Source: CAVQUE01 sp046290435 (GTDB lineage: Bacteria; Actinomycetota; Acidimicrobiia; Acidimicrobiales; UBA8592). Taken from it: a DNA stretch of 64,000 nt. A program made the position numbers and the translations under genes. The stretch spans positions 112,425 to 176,424 of the forward strand of contig JBKAGO010000036.1 of the NCBI GenBank assembly GCA_046290435.1. Reading direction: 5' to 3'. The first letter of the stretch is position 1, and every line of letters starts with the position of its first letter. The notes under the pieces are model-generated. The model searched no databases, was not told the origin of the DNA, and saw only the letters and a list, made by a program, of their open reading frames with translations. Positions 8,266-17,908 of the stretch are shown piece after piece.

Positions 8266-10686
8266 ATGAGCGCGGCGGAGGCGGCACAGCCGGAGCAGAT
8301 GATGGTGATCGACGACGACGGGCCCGATCCCGAGCGGGGCCTGAGCGCAGCCCAGGTCCAGGCACGGATCGCCGCGGGGCTGGTCAACACCGCGCCGCCG
8401 GGCACCACCCGCAGCACGGGTCAGATCGTGTTCGCCAATGTGTTCAATCCGGTGAATGCGATCATGCTCAGCCTGTTCGCGCTGATCCTGGTGGCGGGCT
8501 ACCCGGCCGACGGCTTGTTCGTCGGGGTGGTGGCGTCCAACAGCATCATCGGGATCGTCCAGGAGCTCTATGCCCGCCGCGAGCTGCATCGCCTCGAGCT
8601 GCTGAACGCACCCATCGCCACCATCGTGCGCGACGGCGAACGCATCGAGGTGACCGTCGAGGAGATCGTTGTCGACGATCTCGTGGTGTTGATGCCGGGC
8701 GAGCAGATCGTCGTCGACGCGATGGTCATCGACGCCGTGGGTCTCGAAGCCGACGAGTCGTTGCTCACCGGCGAGGCCGACCCCATCGACAAGGCCCCCG
8801 GCGACGAGGTGCTGTCGGGCAGTTTCGTCAACGCGGGCTCGGGTACCTGTCGCGCCACCCGCGTCGGTGCCGCGTCCTACGCGAACAGCCTGGCCGCCGA
8901 GGCCAAACGCTTCGAGCTCGTCCACAGCGAGCTCCGCCGCGGTATCAACGTGGTGTTGCGGGCGCTGGTGGTCCTCATCCCGCCCAGCGGCCTGCTGTTG
9001 TTGTTGTCGCTGCTCGACGTCGAGGAGCGTTGGCAGGATGCGCTGCAGGGCACGGTCGCGGCAGCCGTTGCGATGGTGCCCGATGGGCTGGTGTTGTTGA
9101 CCAGCCTCACGTTCGTGGCCGGCGTCATCGCCCTGGCCCGTCGTCAGGCGCTGGCGAAGGAGTTGGCCACCGTCGAGTTGTTGGCCCGCGTCGACACGCT
9201 GTGCCTGGACAAGACGGGCACGATCACCACGGGCGAGATCTCCTACGGGTCGGCGGTTCCGCTCGGCGACCACAGCGACGCCGACGTCGCCGAGGCCCTG
9301 TCGGCGTTGGCCGCGTCGGACCCCAACCCCAACCCCACCATGGCGGCCGTCGCCACGGCGCACGCGTCGCCACCGGGCTGGGACGTGGTGACGACCGAGC
9401 CGTTCAGCTCTGCCCGCAAGTGGTCGGCGACCGAGTTCGCCGGCCGGGGCACGTACTACTTCGGTGCCCCCGACATCCTCCTCGACGAAGACGACCTCGC
9501 CGCTCGGGCGCAGGTCACCCGCGAGGCCGAACAGGGTCGCCGGGTGCTGCTCGTCACCCGCTCGGACGCTCCGCTCACCGACGAGCTGCCGGCGCAACGC
9601 CACCCCGTCGCCATGGTGCTGCTCGAGGACACCGTCCGTCCCGATGCACCCGAGATCCTGGCGTACTTCACCGAACAGGGCGTGGACCTGAAGGTCATCT
9701 CCGGCGACAACGTCGCGACGGTGGCTGCTGTGGCGGCGAAGGCCGGCATCCCCGGCGCCGACGCCAGCATCGACGCCCGCGAGCTCCCCGACGACCCCGA
9801 GGCCCTCGCCGACGCCCTCGAGCACATCACGGTGTTCGGGCGGGTCACCCCGCATCAGAAGCGGGCGATGGTCGGGGCGCTGCAGGCCAAGGGTCGGGTG
9901 GTCGCGATGACCGGCGACGGCGTCAACGACGTGCTGGCTCTGAAGGACGCCGACATGGGCATCGCCATGGGCAGCGGCTCGTCGGCGTCTCGCGGCGTGG
10001 CCCAGTTGGTGCTGCTCGACAACCGGTTCGCGACCCTGCCGGAGGTCCTCGCGCAGGGCAGACGCGTGATCAACAACATCGAGCGGGTCGCCAACCTGTT
10101 CGTCACCAAAGCCGTGTACGCGGTGCTGTTGACCGCGATCATCGGCATCCAGCAGGTCGAGTTCCCGTTCCTGCCCCGTCAGCTCACCTTGATCGGCACG
10201 TTCAGCATCGGCCTGCCCGGCGCGTTCCTGGCGCTCGCACCCAACGTCAACCTGGTCCGTCCGGGCTTCCTGCAACGGGTGCTGCGGTTCTCGATCCCGG
10301 CCGGGCTGGTGGCGGGAATCGCCACCTGGAGCGTCTACCAGTACGCACGCGACGGAGCGCTGGCCGGCCAGATCAGCGACGCCGATCTCGCCGACGCCCG
10401 CTCGGCGGCCACGATCACCCTGTTGGGTATCGGCCTCGTCGTCCTCGTCGTGGTGTCGCGCCCGCTCCGGCTCTGGAAGATCGGGCTCGCCGCGACGATG
10501 GCTGCGATGTACGCGCTGGTGCTGGCCTGGGACTTCCCCCGCGAGTACTTCGAGCTCACCATCCCCGACGGCAACGTGTGGCTGGTGTGCGGCGGCGCGG
10601 TCGCCGCCGCTGCGGCCACGATCATCGCCATCCCCCTGGTGGTGCCGGGGTTGCGCATGGCCGAACGGATCCGCACCACCGGCTGA
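8266..10686 (+). CDS. ctpE: CtpE-like cation-translocating P-type ATPase
   Basis: 806 residues, an integral membrane pump driven by ATP. Key motifs: LLTGEADPI in the actuator domain, the phosphorylated Asp in DKTGTITTGE (about residue 315), MTGDGVNDVLALKDADMGIAMG in the hinge, and a membrane helix with VPDGLVLLTSLTF. There is no N-terminal heavy-metal domain. The short ion-binding helices and overall length match mycobacterial CtpE, which has been linked to calcium; substrate by analogy only. The ATG at 8266 follows GAGAGGG. It ends 29 bases before the crotonase gene. Confidence 0.85.
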   Translation: MSAAEAAQPEQMMVIDDDGPDPERGLSAAQVQARIAAGLVNTAPPGTTRSTGQIVFANVFNPVNAIMLSLFALILVAGYPADGLFVGVVASNSIIGIVQELYARRELHRLELLNAPIATIVRDGERIEVTVEEIVVDDLVVLMPGEQIVVDAMVIDAVGLEADESLLTGEADPIDKAPGDEVLSGSFVNAGSGTCRATRVGAASYANSLAAEAKRFELVHSELRRGINVVLRALVVLIPPSGLLLLLSLLDVEERWQDALQGTVAAAVAMVPDGLVLLTSLTFVAGVIALARRQALAKELATVELLARVDTLCLDKTGTITTGEISYGSAVPLGDHSDADVAEALSALAASDPNPNPTMAAVATAHASPPGWDVVTTEPFSSARKWSATEFAGRGTYYFGAPDILLDEDDLAARAQVTREAEQGRRVLLVTRSDAPLTDELPAQRHPVAMVLLEDTVRPDAPEILAYFTEQGVDLKVISGDNVATVAAVAAKAGIPGADASIDARELPDDPEALADALEHITVFGRVTPHQKRAMVGALQAKGRVVAMTGDGVNDVLALKDADMGIAMGSGSSASRGVAQLVLLDNRFATLPEVLAQGRRVINNIERVANLFVTKAVYAVLLTAIIGIQQVEFPFLPRQLTLIGTFSIGLPGAFLALAPNVNLVRPGFLQRVLRFSIPAGLVAGIATWSVYQYARDGALAGQISDADLADARSAATITLLGIGLVVLVVVSRPLRLWKIGLAATMAAMYALVLAWDFPREYFELTIPDGNVWLVCGGAVAAAAATIIAIPLVVPGLRMAERIRTTG

Positions 10687-10715
10687 CCTGCCGGCTGCGA
10701 CACCCGGGAGAGGCG

Positions 10716-11579
10716 ATGACATCGACACCCGACAGCGACGACGCCGCCGACGACGCTCACGTCGGCACAGGCGACGAGCCCCCGCACGTCCGCATCGAGC
10801 ACCTGGGCCCGGTGATGGTGCTGACGCTCGATCGCCCCGACACGCTCAACGCGTTCACCGGCCGCATGGGCCGCGAACTGAGCGCTGCGTACGAGGCCGC
10901 CGACACCGACGACGACGTCCGGGTGGTGGTCGTCACCGGTGCCGGCCGGGCGTTCTGCGCCGGGGCCGACTTCAGCGGTGGCTCCTCGGTGTTCGCCGCA
11001 CCCGGCGATCGCAGCGGGTTCCGGTCCGATCCGTTCACGTTCCACGCCTGGGATGTCCGCAAGCCCGTCATCGCAGCCATCAACGGCCCTGCAGTGGGGC
11101 TGGGTCTGACGATGACCCTGCACTGCGACCTGCGCATCGTCGCCACCGACGCGAAGCTCGGCATCGTGCAGAACCGGCGGGGCGTGCTCCCCGACCTGCG
11201 ATCGCACTGGACGTTGCCTCGCCTGATCGGTCACGCCCGCGCCGCGGAGCTGCTGCTGACCGGGCGCATGTTCCGGGGCGTCGATGCGGAGCGTTGGGGC
11301 CTGGCCTCCGAGGCGGTGCCCGCCGACGAGGTGTTGCCGCGTGCGCTCGCGCTGGCCGAGGAGATCGCGACACACACCGCTCCCCTGTCGGTCGGGTTGT
11401 CGAAACGCCTGCTGTGGATGCACCAGCCAGACGCCGACGAGGTCGACGAACTCGAGCGGGTGATCCACCTCCATCTCATGGGCCGCCCCGACGCCACGGA
11501 GGGTGTGCACGCATTCCTCGAACGACGCGACCCCCAGTGGCAGGGACGCCTCGGCACCGACTGGCCGCCCGGGTTCTGA
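10716..11579 (+). CDS. Crotonase-fold protein (enoyl-CoA hydratase/isomerase family), atypical active site
   Basis: 287 residues with an acidic N-terminal extension of about 25. The crotonase fold is clear: LTLDRPDTLNAFTG, VVVVTGAGRAFCAGADFS (oxyanion-hole region) and INGPAVGLGLTMTLHCDLRI. The two glutamates used by hydratases align to Thr (GLGLTMTL) and Gln (GIVQNRRGV), so water addition by the usual mechanism is unlikely; isomerase, hydrolase or other CoA chemistry is possible. ATG 10716 follows GGGAGAGG. Confidence 0.85.
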   Translation: MTSTPDSDDAADDAHVGTGDEPPHVRIEHLGPVMVLTLDRPDTLNAFTGRMGRELSAAYEAADTDDDVRVVVVTGAGRAFCAGADFSGGSSVFAAPGDRSGFRSDPFTFHAWDVRKPVIAAINGPAVGLGLTMTLHCDLRIVATDAKLGIVQNRRGVLPDLRSHWTLPRLIGHARAAELLLTGRMFRGVDAERWGLASEAVPADEVLPRALALAEEIATHTAPLSVGLSKRLLWMHQPDADEVDELERVIHLHLMGRPDATEGVHAFLERRDPQWQGRLGTDWPPGF

Positions 11580-11638
11580 TCGACACCCGGTCGCCGATCT
11601 CGGCACCGGCATTCCACAGCTTCTCGTATCGTGTCGCC

Positions 11639-14600
11639 ATGGCGAGCGACCCGACTGCGGACCACGAGCGCCCGTTCACCCGCACCGTGGTGTTCACCGA
11701 CCTCGTCGACTCGACCCGGCTGCGCGCCGAGCTCGGCGAGGAACAAGCAGACCGTTGGCAACGCAACCACGACGAATTGTGCCGGCGGGCCATCGGCGAC
11801 CATCACGGCGTGATCGTCAAGAACACCGGCGACGGCATCATGGCGGTGTTCGAGAGCGCGACCTCGGCCGTCAACGGCGCCGTAGCGGTGCAGCACGCCG
11901 CCGACCGTCACAACCGCCGACGAAGCCCGCCACTCCGGTTGCGCGTCGGGGTGGCCGTGGGCGACATAACCACCGACGGCGAGGACTGGTTCGGCCTCCC
12001 CGTCGTCGAGGCCAAACGCCTCGAGACCGCTGCCGAGCCCGGCACGATCGTCTGCTCGGAACTGGTGCGGGCTCTGGCCGGCGCCCGGGTCGACGTGGCG
12101 TTCACACCGCTCGGCCCGATCGAGCTCAAGGGCATCGGCGCCGCTGTCGAAGCCCATGTCGTCGAGTGGGCGTCGGCGACGCCGATGTCGCGGAACCCGC
12201 CGCTCCCGGAGGTGCTGCACGTCCCGGATGAGCTGGCACTCACGGGTCGGCGCCACGAGCTCGGGTGCCTCGTCGATGCACTCGACGGTCTGCTCGCCGA
12301 CGACGCCTTCCGGTTCGTCGCGCTCATGGGTGAGCCGGGCGCCGGCAAGACCCGCCTCGCGCTCGAGCTCGCCACCGAGGCCGCCGACCGCGAGGTCCTC
12401 GTCGTCGCCGGGCACTGCGACGAGCTCATCCCCTCGCCGTTCGAGGCGATCGTCGAGGCACTCCGCTGGTTCCTGCAGCGCCACCCCGACACCATCGTCG
12501 ACCGCTTGGGCCCCCACGTCGGCGAGCTGGCCTGGCTGCTGCCCGAGTTGCCGACATCGGTCCCGGGAGTGGTCCCCGCGGTCCGGGCAGACCCCGCCTC
12601 GGACCGGGCCCGGCTCCTGCGGGCCGTCACGGCGTCGCTGCCGGCGCTCGGCGGCGAACGGCCGGTGCTGTTCGTGCTCGACGACCTCCAGTGGGCCGAC
12701 GGTGCCACGGTCGAACTCGTCCGCCACCTGATCCGTCACCGCCCGCGCGGGCTGCTCGTGCTCGCCACCGTCCGCGACACCGAGATCGCCGACAGCGATG
12801 CGCTCTCGGCGGCACTCGTCGAAACCCGACGCGCCGGCGACCTCGTCCTGGACGTCGGCCCCATCGACGTCGGCGACGTCGCCACGTTGGCGTCGTCCGC
12901 TTTCGCATCCCTTGACGGGTCCGGGACCGCAGGCCGATCGGCACCCGCTGCAGCACAGATCCATGCCGCGACGGCAGGCAACCCGCTGTTCGTCAGCGAG
13001 TACCTCCGTCACCTCGCCGGTGGCGGCGACCCCTCGACGGCACCGTCGACCATCGCCGACATGATGCAACGGCGGGTGCGCACCCTCGGCGGCGACGCGA
13101 TGGCCATCCTCGGCCACGCTGCGGTCATCGGCCACGACATCGGCTACGCCGTCCTCGCGCACATGCTGGCCGACACGGTCGCCGATCCCGCCGAGCTGCT
13201 CGACACCCTCGAGCGGGCATGCGACGCCCGGCTGCTCGAGGACGCCGGCCCGGGCGCCTTCCGCTTCAGCCACGCGATGGTCCGCTCGACCATCTACGAG
13301 ACGCTGTCGCTGACCCGCCGGGCGCAGCTGCATCACCGGGCAGCGCAGGCCTACGAGGCGCTGTACGGACCCTTCGCGGTCGAGCATCTGTCGGTGACGG
13401 CTTACCACTGGCGCATGGCCGCACCGTTGGCCGGCGAGGCCCGGGCCGTCGACTACGCGCTGGCATCGGGCGAGCGGGACCTGGCCGACCACAGCCTCGA
13501 CGATGCCCTGGCCCAGCTCGCCTATGCCGGCGACGCGACCACCGACCCATCGATCCGTGCCCGGGCCCAGATGCTGCAGGGCGTGGCCCAGCTCCGGTTG
13601 GGCGATCCATCGCATGTGAAGACGCTGGAGCAGGCCGCAGCCGCCGCACTCGATGCCGGTGACCTCGACACCGCCACCGCCGCGCTGACGGCGCACGGCC
13701 GATGGACCTACGCCATCGGCGCAGCGGTTCCCGATCCGCGCAAGGTCGCATTGCTCGAGCGAGCGGTCGGCGTCGCGGCCGGCACCGGCGCCGATGCGGC
13801 GCAACGGGCGACGCTGCTCGCGGCGCTGGCGGTCGAGGCCACCTTCACCGCGTCGGCCGAGCACCGGACCGCACTGCTCGACGAGGCCATGCGCGTCGCC
13901 GAAGCCGCCGAGGATCCGGCCGTGCAGGCAGACATCGTCGTGCGGGCCTGCCAGATCCATCCCGTCGCCACGATGACCATCGCCCAACACGACCGGCTCG
14001 TGGCCGAGACACGACGAAGCCTCGCAGCGCTCGACCAGCTCGATCACGCGCTCGCGGTCCGGACCCTCAACAACGGCTTCTTCACCATGTACCGGGCGGG
14101 TGCCGTCGAGGACGCAATGGCCTGCGCAGCACGGCTCGACGACATCTTCGCAGCAACCGGCGATCCGTTCGTGCGACGCCACATCGACATGTTCGAACCG
14201 ATCCGACTGTTGTTGGCCGGCGATCCCCATGCGTCCCAGCGATGCGCCGACGAGGTGCTCGGCCGCTGGGCCGCCGATGCCATCCCGGAGGCCTTCGGCT
14301 TCTACGGACTGGAGACCTTCGCTGCCGGCCGCGAGCTCGCGGTGCTCGGCGCCATGCTCGATGCCTGGGACGAAGAGCCCGACCTGGCCCACGTGTCGAC
14401 CGAACGGGCGGTCCGGGCGCTGGCGCTGGCGCTGGCTACCCCCCACGACGGCGGAGCGAAGCAGCGGCTCGACGCCGCCATGGGCAACGGGCTCGACACA
14501 ATCGTCGACGATGCGATCTGGCTCGTCACGGTGGCGCTGTGGGCCGAGGTCGCTGCCATGGTGGGCCACCTCGACGCAGTCGCGAAGACCGAGACGCTGC

Positions 14601-14911
14601 TGCTGCCGTGGTCGGGTCGCCACGTCGTCACCGGCGGGATCGTCCTGGGAGCGGTCGACCGTCTGCTCGGCCTCGGCGCGCTGGCCGCGGGCCGCCACGA
14701 CGAGGCGATCGCCCGCCATCGGGCCGCCATCGAGGCACACCGCCGTTCGCCCATCTGGTCCATCAGGTCCCGGCTCGACCTCGCCGACGCGCTGGCCGCC
14801 GCCGGCGACGAGCGAGCCGCGTCCGACGAGGTGGCCGCAGTCCGCAGTTCCCCCGACCTGGCGTGCTCGCCGGCCAACGTCGTTCGGGCCGAGGCGTTCA
14901 CCACCCACTGA
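11639..14911 (+). CDS. Large signalling protein: class III nucleotide cyclase domain + AAA ATPase + helical repeats
   Basis: 1090 residues. The N-terminal class III cyclase domain (about residues 15-185) has both metal-binding aspartates, in VVFTDLVDSTRLR and NTGDGIMAVF. A STAND/AAA-type ATPase follows, with Walker A GEPGAGKTRLAL (about residue 225) and Walker B PVLFVLDDLQWAD (about 340). The last 600 residues are alpha-helical repeats like TPR arrays. No HTH is visible. Proteins of this plan are common in actinobacteria and are thought to couple nucleotide binding to signalling; whether the cyclase domain is active is not shown. Start at ATG 11639; the frame is open further upstream but overlaps the crotonase gene. 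Confidence 0.88.
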   Translation: MASDPTADHERPFTRTVVFTDLVDSTRLRAELGEEQADRWQRNHDELCRRAIGDHHGVIVKNTGDGIMAVFESATSAVNGAVAVQHAADRHNRRRSPPLRLRVGVAVGDITTDGEDWFGLPVVEAKRLETAAEPGTIVCSELVRALAGARVDVAFTPLGPIELKGIGAAVEAHVVEWASATPMSRNPPLPEVLHVPDELALTGRRHELGCLVDALDGLLADDAFRFVALMGEPGAGKTRLALELATEAADREVLVVAGHCDELIPSPFEAIVEALRWFLQRHPDTIVDRLGPHVGELAWLLPELPTSVPGVVPAVRADPASDRARLLRAVTASLPALGGERPVLFVLDDLQWADGATVELVRHLIRHRPRGLLVLATVRDTEIADSDALSAALVETRRAGDLVLDVGPIDVGDVATLASSAFASLDGSGTAGRSAPAAAQIHAATAGNPLFVSEYLRHLAGGGDPSTAPSTIADMMQRRVRTLGGDAMAILGHAAVIGHDIGYAVLAHMLADTVADPAELLDTLERACDARLLEDAGPGAFRFSHAMVRSTIYETLSLTRRAQLHHRAAQAYEALYGPFAVEHLSVTAYHWRMAAPLAGEARAVDYALASGERDLADHSLDDALAQLAYAGDATTDPSIRARAQMLQGVAQLRLGDPSHVKTLEQAAAAALDAGDLDTATAALTAHGRWTYAIGAAVPDPRKVALLERAVGVAAGTGADAAQRATLLAALAVEATFTASAEHRTALLDEAMRVAEAAEDPAVQADIVVRACQIHPVATMTIAQHDRLVAETRRSLAALDQLDHALAVRTLNNGFFTMYRAGAVEDAMACAARLDDIFAATGDPFVRRHIDMFEPIRLLLAGDPHASQRCADEVLGRWAADAIPEAFGFYGLETFAAGRELAVLGAMLDAWDEEPDLAHVSTERAVRALALALATPHDGGAKQRLDAAMGNGLDTIVDDAIWLVTVALWAEVAAMVGHLDAVAKTETLLLPWSGRHVVTGGIVLGAVDRLLGLGALAAGRHDEAIARHRAAIEAHRRSPIWSIRSRLDLADALAAAGDERAASDEVAAVRSSPDLACSPANVVRAEAFTTH

Positions 14912-15053
14912 AGCCGAGAGGGCGCCGCCGACGCCGTGCGGTGGGGTCGTGGACCAGCGAGCGCTGCACCCGACCGAGATCGGATCACATTACCGGAGCG
15001 AGGACAGCCCTCGGTGCCGGAGCCAGACCGGGTGGCGGTGTCGGAACGGCCGC

Positions 15054-15818
15054 TCAGTCGGCCGAGGCCGGGAACGCCGCCGCGAGCTCGGCGCTGTCGC
15101 CCAGCCAGGTACCCAGATCCGCCAGCTCGCTCTCGTCGACGGTCTCGCCCGCCACCAGACGCCGCAGAACGCCCAAGACCTCGTGCGCGGCCCAGACGGC
15201 CTCGCCCAGCTCGCACACTCGTGCAAGGTGCGGAGTCGGCACGTACGTGTAGGGCTCGTCGGCGGCGAGTCGGGCCTCGGCAGCGGCGACGGCTGCCGGG
15301 ATGGCATCGACCGACGCCGCGTACTCCCAGGTGCCGGCGAGGCCCTGCACCATCGGGCTGTCGAATCCCGAGCTCAGCAACGTGATGGGCGTGTCCTTGT
15401 AGATGACCAGAGGCTTGTTGGCAGCGAATGCGACCGACGCCTCGACCACGCTGCCCTCGTCGGGGACCCTGCCGTTCATCGCGAACACGACGCTGTCGCA
15501 ACGGCGCACCAGCTGGTAGGCATCGAGCGCAAACCCGATCTGCATCACCCACAGGCCGAGCCGCCGCAGCACCGTGGCCTCGAGCACGACCTCGAACAGG
15601 TGGCGGCGCAGATTGTTCATCAGCGGACCGAGCTCGAGCCCGTCGCGCTGGGGCAGATACGTCGTGTGCCCGGTGCCCTCGAGCGCTGCGGCGATGCCGG
15701 CCATCTGCCAGTGGTCGGCCGGGGAGAACATCGGCCCCGAGCAGTAGACCCGGGAGGTCGGCGTTCCACTCGTCGTGGTCGGCGCAGTCGCGTCGGAGGG
15801 TTGCGTGGTCTCGGCCAT
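15054..15818 (-). CDS. Nucleoside 2-deoxyribosyltransferase-like protein
   Basis: 254 residues. Motifs of the deoxyribosyltransferase fold are present: VYCSGPMFSPADHWQM near the N-terminus, and CDSVVFAMNGRVPDEGSVVE followed by ASVAFAANKPLVIYKD, where the Glu after DEGS would be the nucleophile. Such enzymes swap or remove bases on nucleosides; some relatives hydrolyse nucleotides. ATG 15818 follows GAGGTG. It is divergent from a methyltransferase gene. Family assignment good, substrate unknown. Confidence 0.75.
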   Translation of the reverse strand: MAETTQPSDATAPTTTSGTPTSRVYCSGPMFSPADHWQMAGIAAALEGTGHTTYLPQRDGLELGPLMNNLRRHLFEVVLEATVLRRLGLWVMQIGFALDAYQLVRRCDSVVFAMNGRVPDEGSVVEASVAFAANKPLVIYKDTPITLLSSGFDSPMVQGLAGTWEYAASVDAIPAAVAAAEARLAADEPYTYVPTPHLARVCELGEAVWAAHEVLGVLRRLVAGETVDESELADLGTWLGDSAELAAAFPASAD

Positions 15819-15964
15819 GGTGAAGCACCTCGGTTGGAAGGACCGCCCGCCGGCCCGTGCGCACAGCAGCCGATCACAGATCGACGCACGCACCAAACCC
15901 GCAGCCGACTTGCGCTGCTCCGCTCCCACCGGCCGACGCTCGGCGCGGCAGTAGGGTGCGGGCG

Positions 15965-17038
15965 ATGAGCGCAGACCTCGACATGGATCGTGTGATGGAC
16001 TTCCGTCGCACGCTCGCGGACAACATGAACGCCGCCGCCACCGTGCTGATGATGTCGATCGGCCACCAGACCGGCCTGTTCGACACCATGGCCACCCTCG
16101 ACCCGTCGACACCAGCCGAGATCGCCGACGCAGCGGGCCTGAACGAACGCTACGTCCGCGAGTGGCTGGGCTCGATGGCGGCCGCCGGCGTCGTGGAGTA
16201 CCACGGCACCGCCGACACGTTCTCGCTGCCCGCCGAGCACGCCGTGTTGACCACCCGGGCGTCGGGCGTCGCCAACATGGCCACCTACATGCAGTTCATC
16301 CCGCTGCTCGGCCAGGTCGAAGAACAGATCATCGACAAGTTCCGCAACGGCGGCGGCATCCCCTACCCCGAGTACGCCGGCTTCCACCGGGTCATGGCCG
16401 ACGTCAGCCGCGCCCGCTTCGACGCCGTCCTCGTCGACCACGTCGCTCCCCTGGTCCCGGGCCTCGTCGATGCGCTCGAACGAGGCGTCGAGCTCGCCGA
16501 CGTCGGCTGCGGCTCCGGCCACGCCATCAACGTGCTGGCCAAGGCGTTCCCCCACAGCACCTTCGTCGGCTACGACTTCTCCCCCGAGGCCATCGCCAAC
16601 GCCACCGCCGAGGCCGAAGCGCTCGGGCTCACCAATGCCACCTTCGAACAACGCGACGCCGTCACCCTCGACGAGTCCCGTCAGTTCGACTTCATCACCA
16701 CCTTCGACGCCGTCCACGACCAGGCCCACCCTCGCGAGATGGTCGCCGCCGTGTACCGGGCCCTGAAGCCCGGCGGGTTCTGGCTGTGCGCCGACATCTG
16801 CGCGTCGAGCCACGTCGGGGAGAACATCGACCACCCCTCCGCGCCGTTCTTCTACGCCGTGTCGTGCATGCACTGCATGTCGGTGTCGCTCGCCTACGAC
16901 GGCGAAGGCCTCGGCGCCATGTGGGGCGTGCAACTGGCCCGCCGGATCTTCACCGACGCCGGCTTCGACCGCATCGAGGTCAAGACCATCGACCTCGACC
17001 CGTCGAACAATTACTACGTCTGCCACAAGGTCTCTTAG
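15965..17038 (+). CDS. SAM-dependent methyltransferase with N-terminal winged-helix (Rv2258c-like), paralogue 1
   Basis: 357 residues. The N-terminal winged-helix region (TPAEIADAAGLNERYVREWL) serves dimerisation or substrate cover in related O-methyltransferases. The class I methyltransferase core has VELADVGCGSGHAINVLAKA as the SAM-binding motif I, then FVGYDFSPEAI and FDFITTFDAVHD. A C-terminal CMHCMSVSLA patch is also seen in the paralogue at 28159. Substrate unknown. ATG 15965 follows a weak GGGCG site. The stop codon lies within the first copy of a dispersed repeat. Confidence 0.85.
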   Translation: MSADLDMDRVMDFRRTLADNMNAAATVLMMSIGHQTGLFDTMATLDPSTPAEIADAAGLNERYVREWLGSMAAAGVVEYHGTADTFSLPAEHAVLTTRASGVANMATYMQFIPLLGQVEEQIIDKFRNGGGIPYPEYAGFHRVMADVSRARFDAVLVDHVAPLVPGLVDALERGVELADVGCGSGHAINVLAKAFPHSTFVGYDFSPEAIANATAEAEALGLTNATFEQRDAVTLDESRQFDFITTFDAVHDQAHPREMVAAVYRALKPGGFWLCADICASSHVGENIDHPSAPFFYAVSCMHCMSVSLAYDGEGLGAMWGVQLARRIFTDAGFDRIEVKTIDLDPSNNYYVCHKVS

Positions 17039-17395
17039 CCGGCTCGTCTCCGGCGGGCACGCGCCGGGATCCCAAGGCTTGCCTCGTCGCACGCTCGGAT
17101 CCATCTGCACGTCGCCGGCTGGTGTCGGCGGGCTGCGCAGTGTCTCTGGGCCGGCTCGTCTCCGGCGGGCACGCGCCGGGATCCCAAGGCTTGCCTCGTC
17201 GCACGCTCGGATCCATCTGCACGTCGCCGGCTGGTGTCGGCGGGCTGCGCAGCAGCGGCGCCGGGCCGAGACGGCCAAGGGGGTACCCAAGTGACCCACC
17301 GGGGTACCTCGCCGTCTCGGGGGAGGCGAGAACGCCGACGGTTGCCGCCCGGCCGGTGCGGCCCTGTCGTGCCTCTTTGCCGGCTCGCGGGTGCA
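17030..17395 (+). repeat. Dispersed intergenic repeat family A, copy 1, with internal 112-base tandem duplication
   Basis: Starting at the methyltransferase stop, a unit beginning GGCCGGCTCGTCTCCGG occurs twice at a spacing of 112 bases (17038-17140 and 17150-17252, about 103 identical bases each). It is followed by a stem with arms CCGAGACGGC and GCCGTCTCGG (about 17265-17320) enclosing CCCAAGTGACCC, then GACGGTTGCCGCCCGG. The same order of blocks, diverged but obvious, lies inverted at 40383-40647. No transposase is present. It sits directly 3' of a gene in both places. Confidence 0.85.
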
Positions 17396-17497
17396 CTTAC
17401 TGCAACGGAACCGTCACCTATGCGTTACTGGGGACACATGTTGGTGCGCTGTAGTTACCCGTGGCGGAAGTGCCCCTTTCTGCGGAGGAGTTGGGCG

Positions 17498-17668
17498 ATG
17501 GGCCAGGGCGAGTACAACGGCACCGGTGGATCGAACCACTGGGGCGACAGCGACGGAATCGATCTTCCCGAGGATCGGAGTGCTTCCTTCGACGAGGCTG
17601 CACTCCTGGAGGCGATGCGCGACTACCGGCGGCGAGAGTTCGCCGAGCTGGCGCAGCTCGACTCCTGA
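17498..17668 (+). CDS. Small acidic hypothetical protein (56 residues)
   Basis: Starts at ATG 17498 with a strong ribosome site (GGAGGAG, 7 bases upstream). The protein is soluble and acidic, with Gly/Asn at the N-terminus (MGQGEYNGTGGSNHWG) and a helix at the C-terminus (ALLEAMRDYRRREFAELAQL). Unrecognised. A 14-base-pair hairpin follows shortly after its stop, supporting a short independent transcript. Confidence 0.6.
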   Translation: MGQGEYNGTGGSNHWGDSDGIDLPEDRSASFDEAALLEAMRDYRRREFAELAQLDS

Positions 17669-17694
17669 GTCTCCCATCTTCGGGAACAATCCAG

Positions 17695-17732
17695 CGTGGA
17701 CGGTGAGCCAGCGCGGGCGCTCGCCGTCCACG
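17695..17732 (+). terminator. Hairpin terminator-like structure
   Basis: CGTGGACGGTGAGC (17695-17708) pairs with GCTCGCCGTCCACG (17719-17732), a 14-pair stem with one T-G pair and a 10-base loop. It lies 26 bases after the small acidic gene. There is no long T run, as is usual for high-GC actinobacterial terminators. Confidence 0.55.
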
Positions 17733-17908
17733 TTGCGCGTCCGGGGTGATGTGGCCGCCAACGTTGCCGAGGTCCCGATGATCCAGCCCGTGAGAATGGG
17801 TGTAACCGTCTCGAACGCGGTGCGTCTCGTCGTCTCGTGAACCGAGCGTCCGGCCATCGACGACCATCGTCGGTGGCGAGGCCGCTCCGACCCCCGACAG
17901 GAGACACC

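Noticed and set aside
8179..10728. 849-residue minus-strand frame opposite the P-type ATPase
   Set aside because: His/Asp/Gly-rich with no motif, and it exactly mirrors the ATPase gene, whose motifs are unambiguous.
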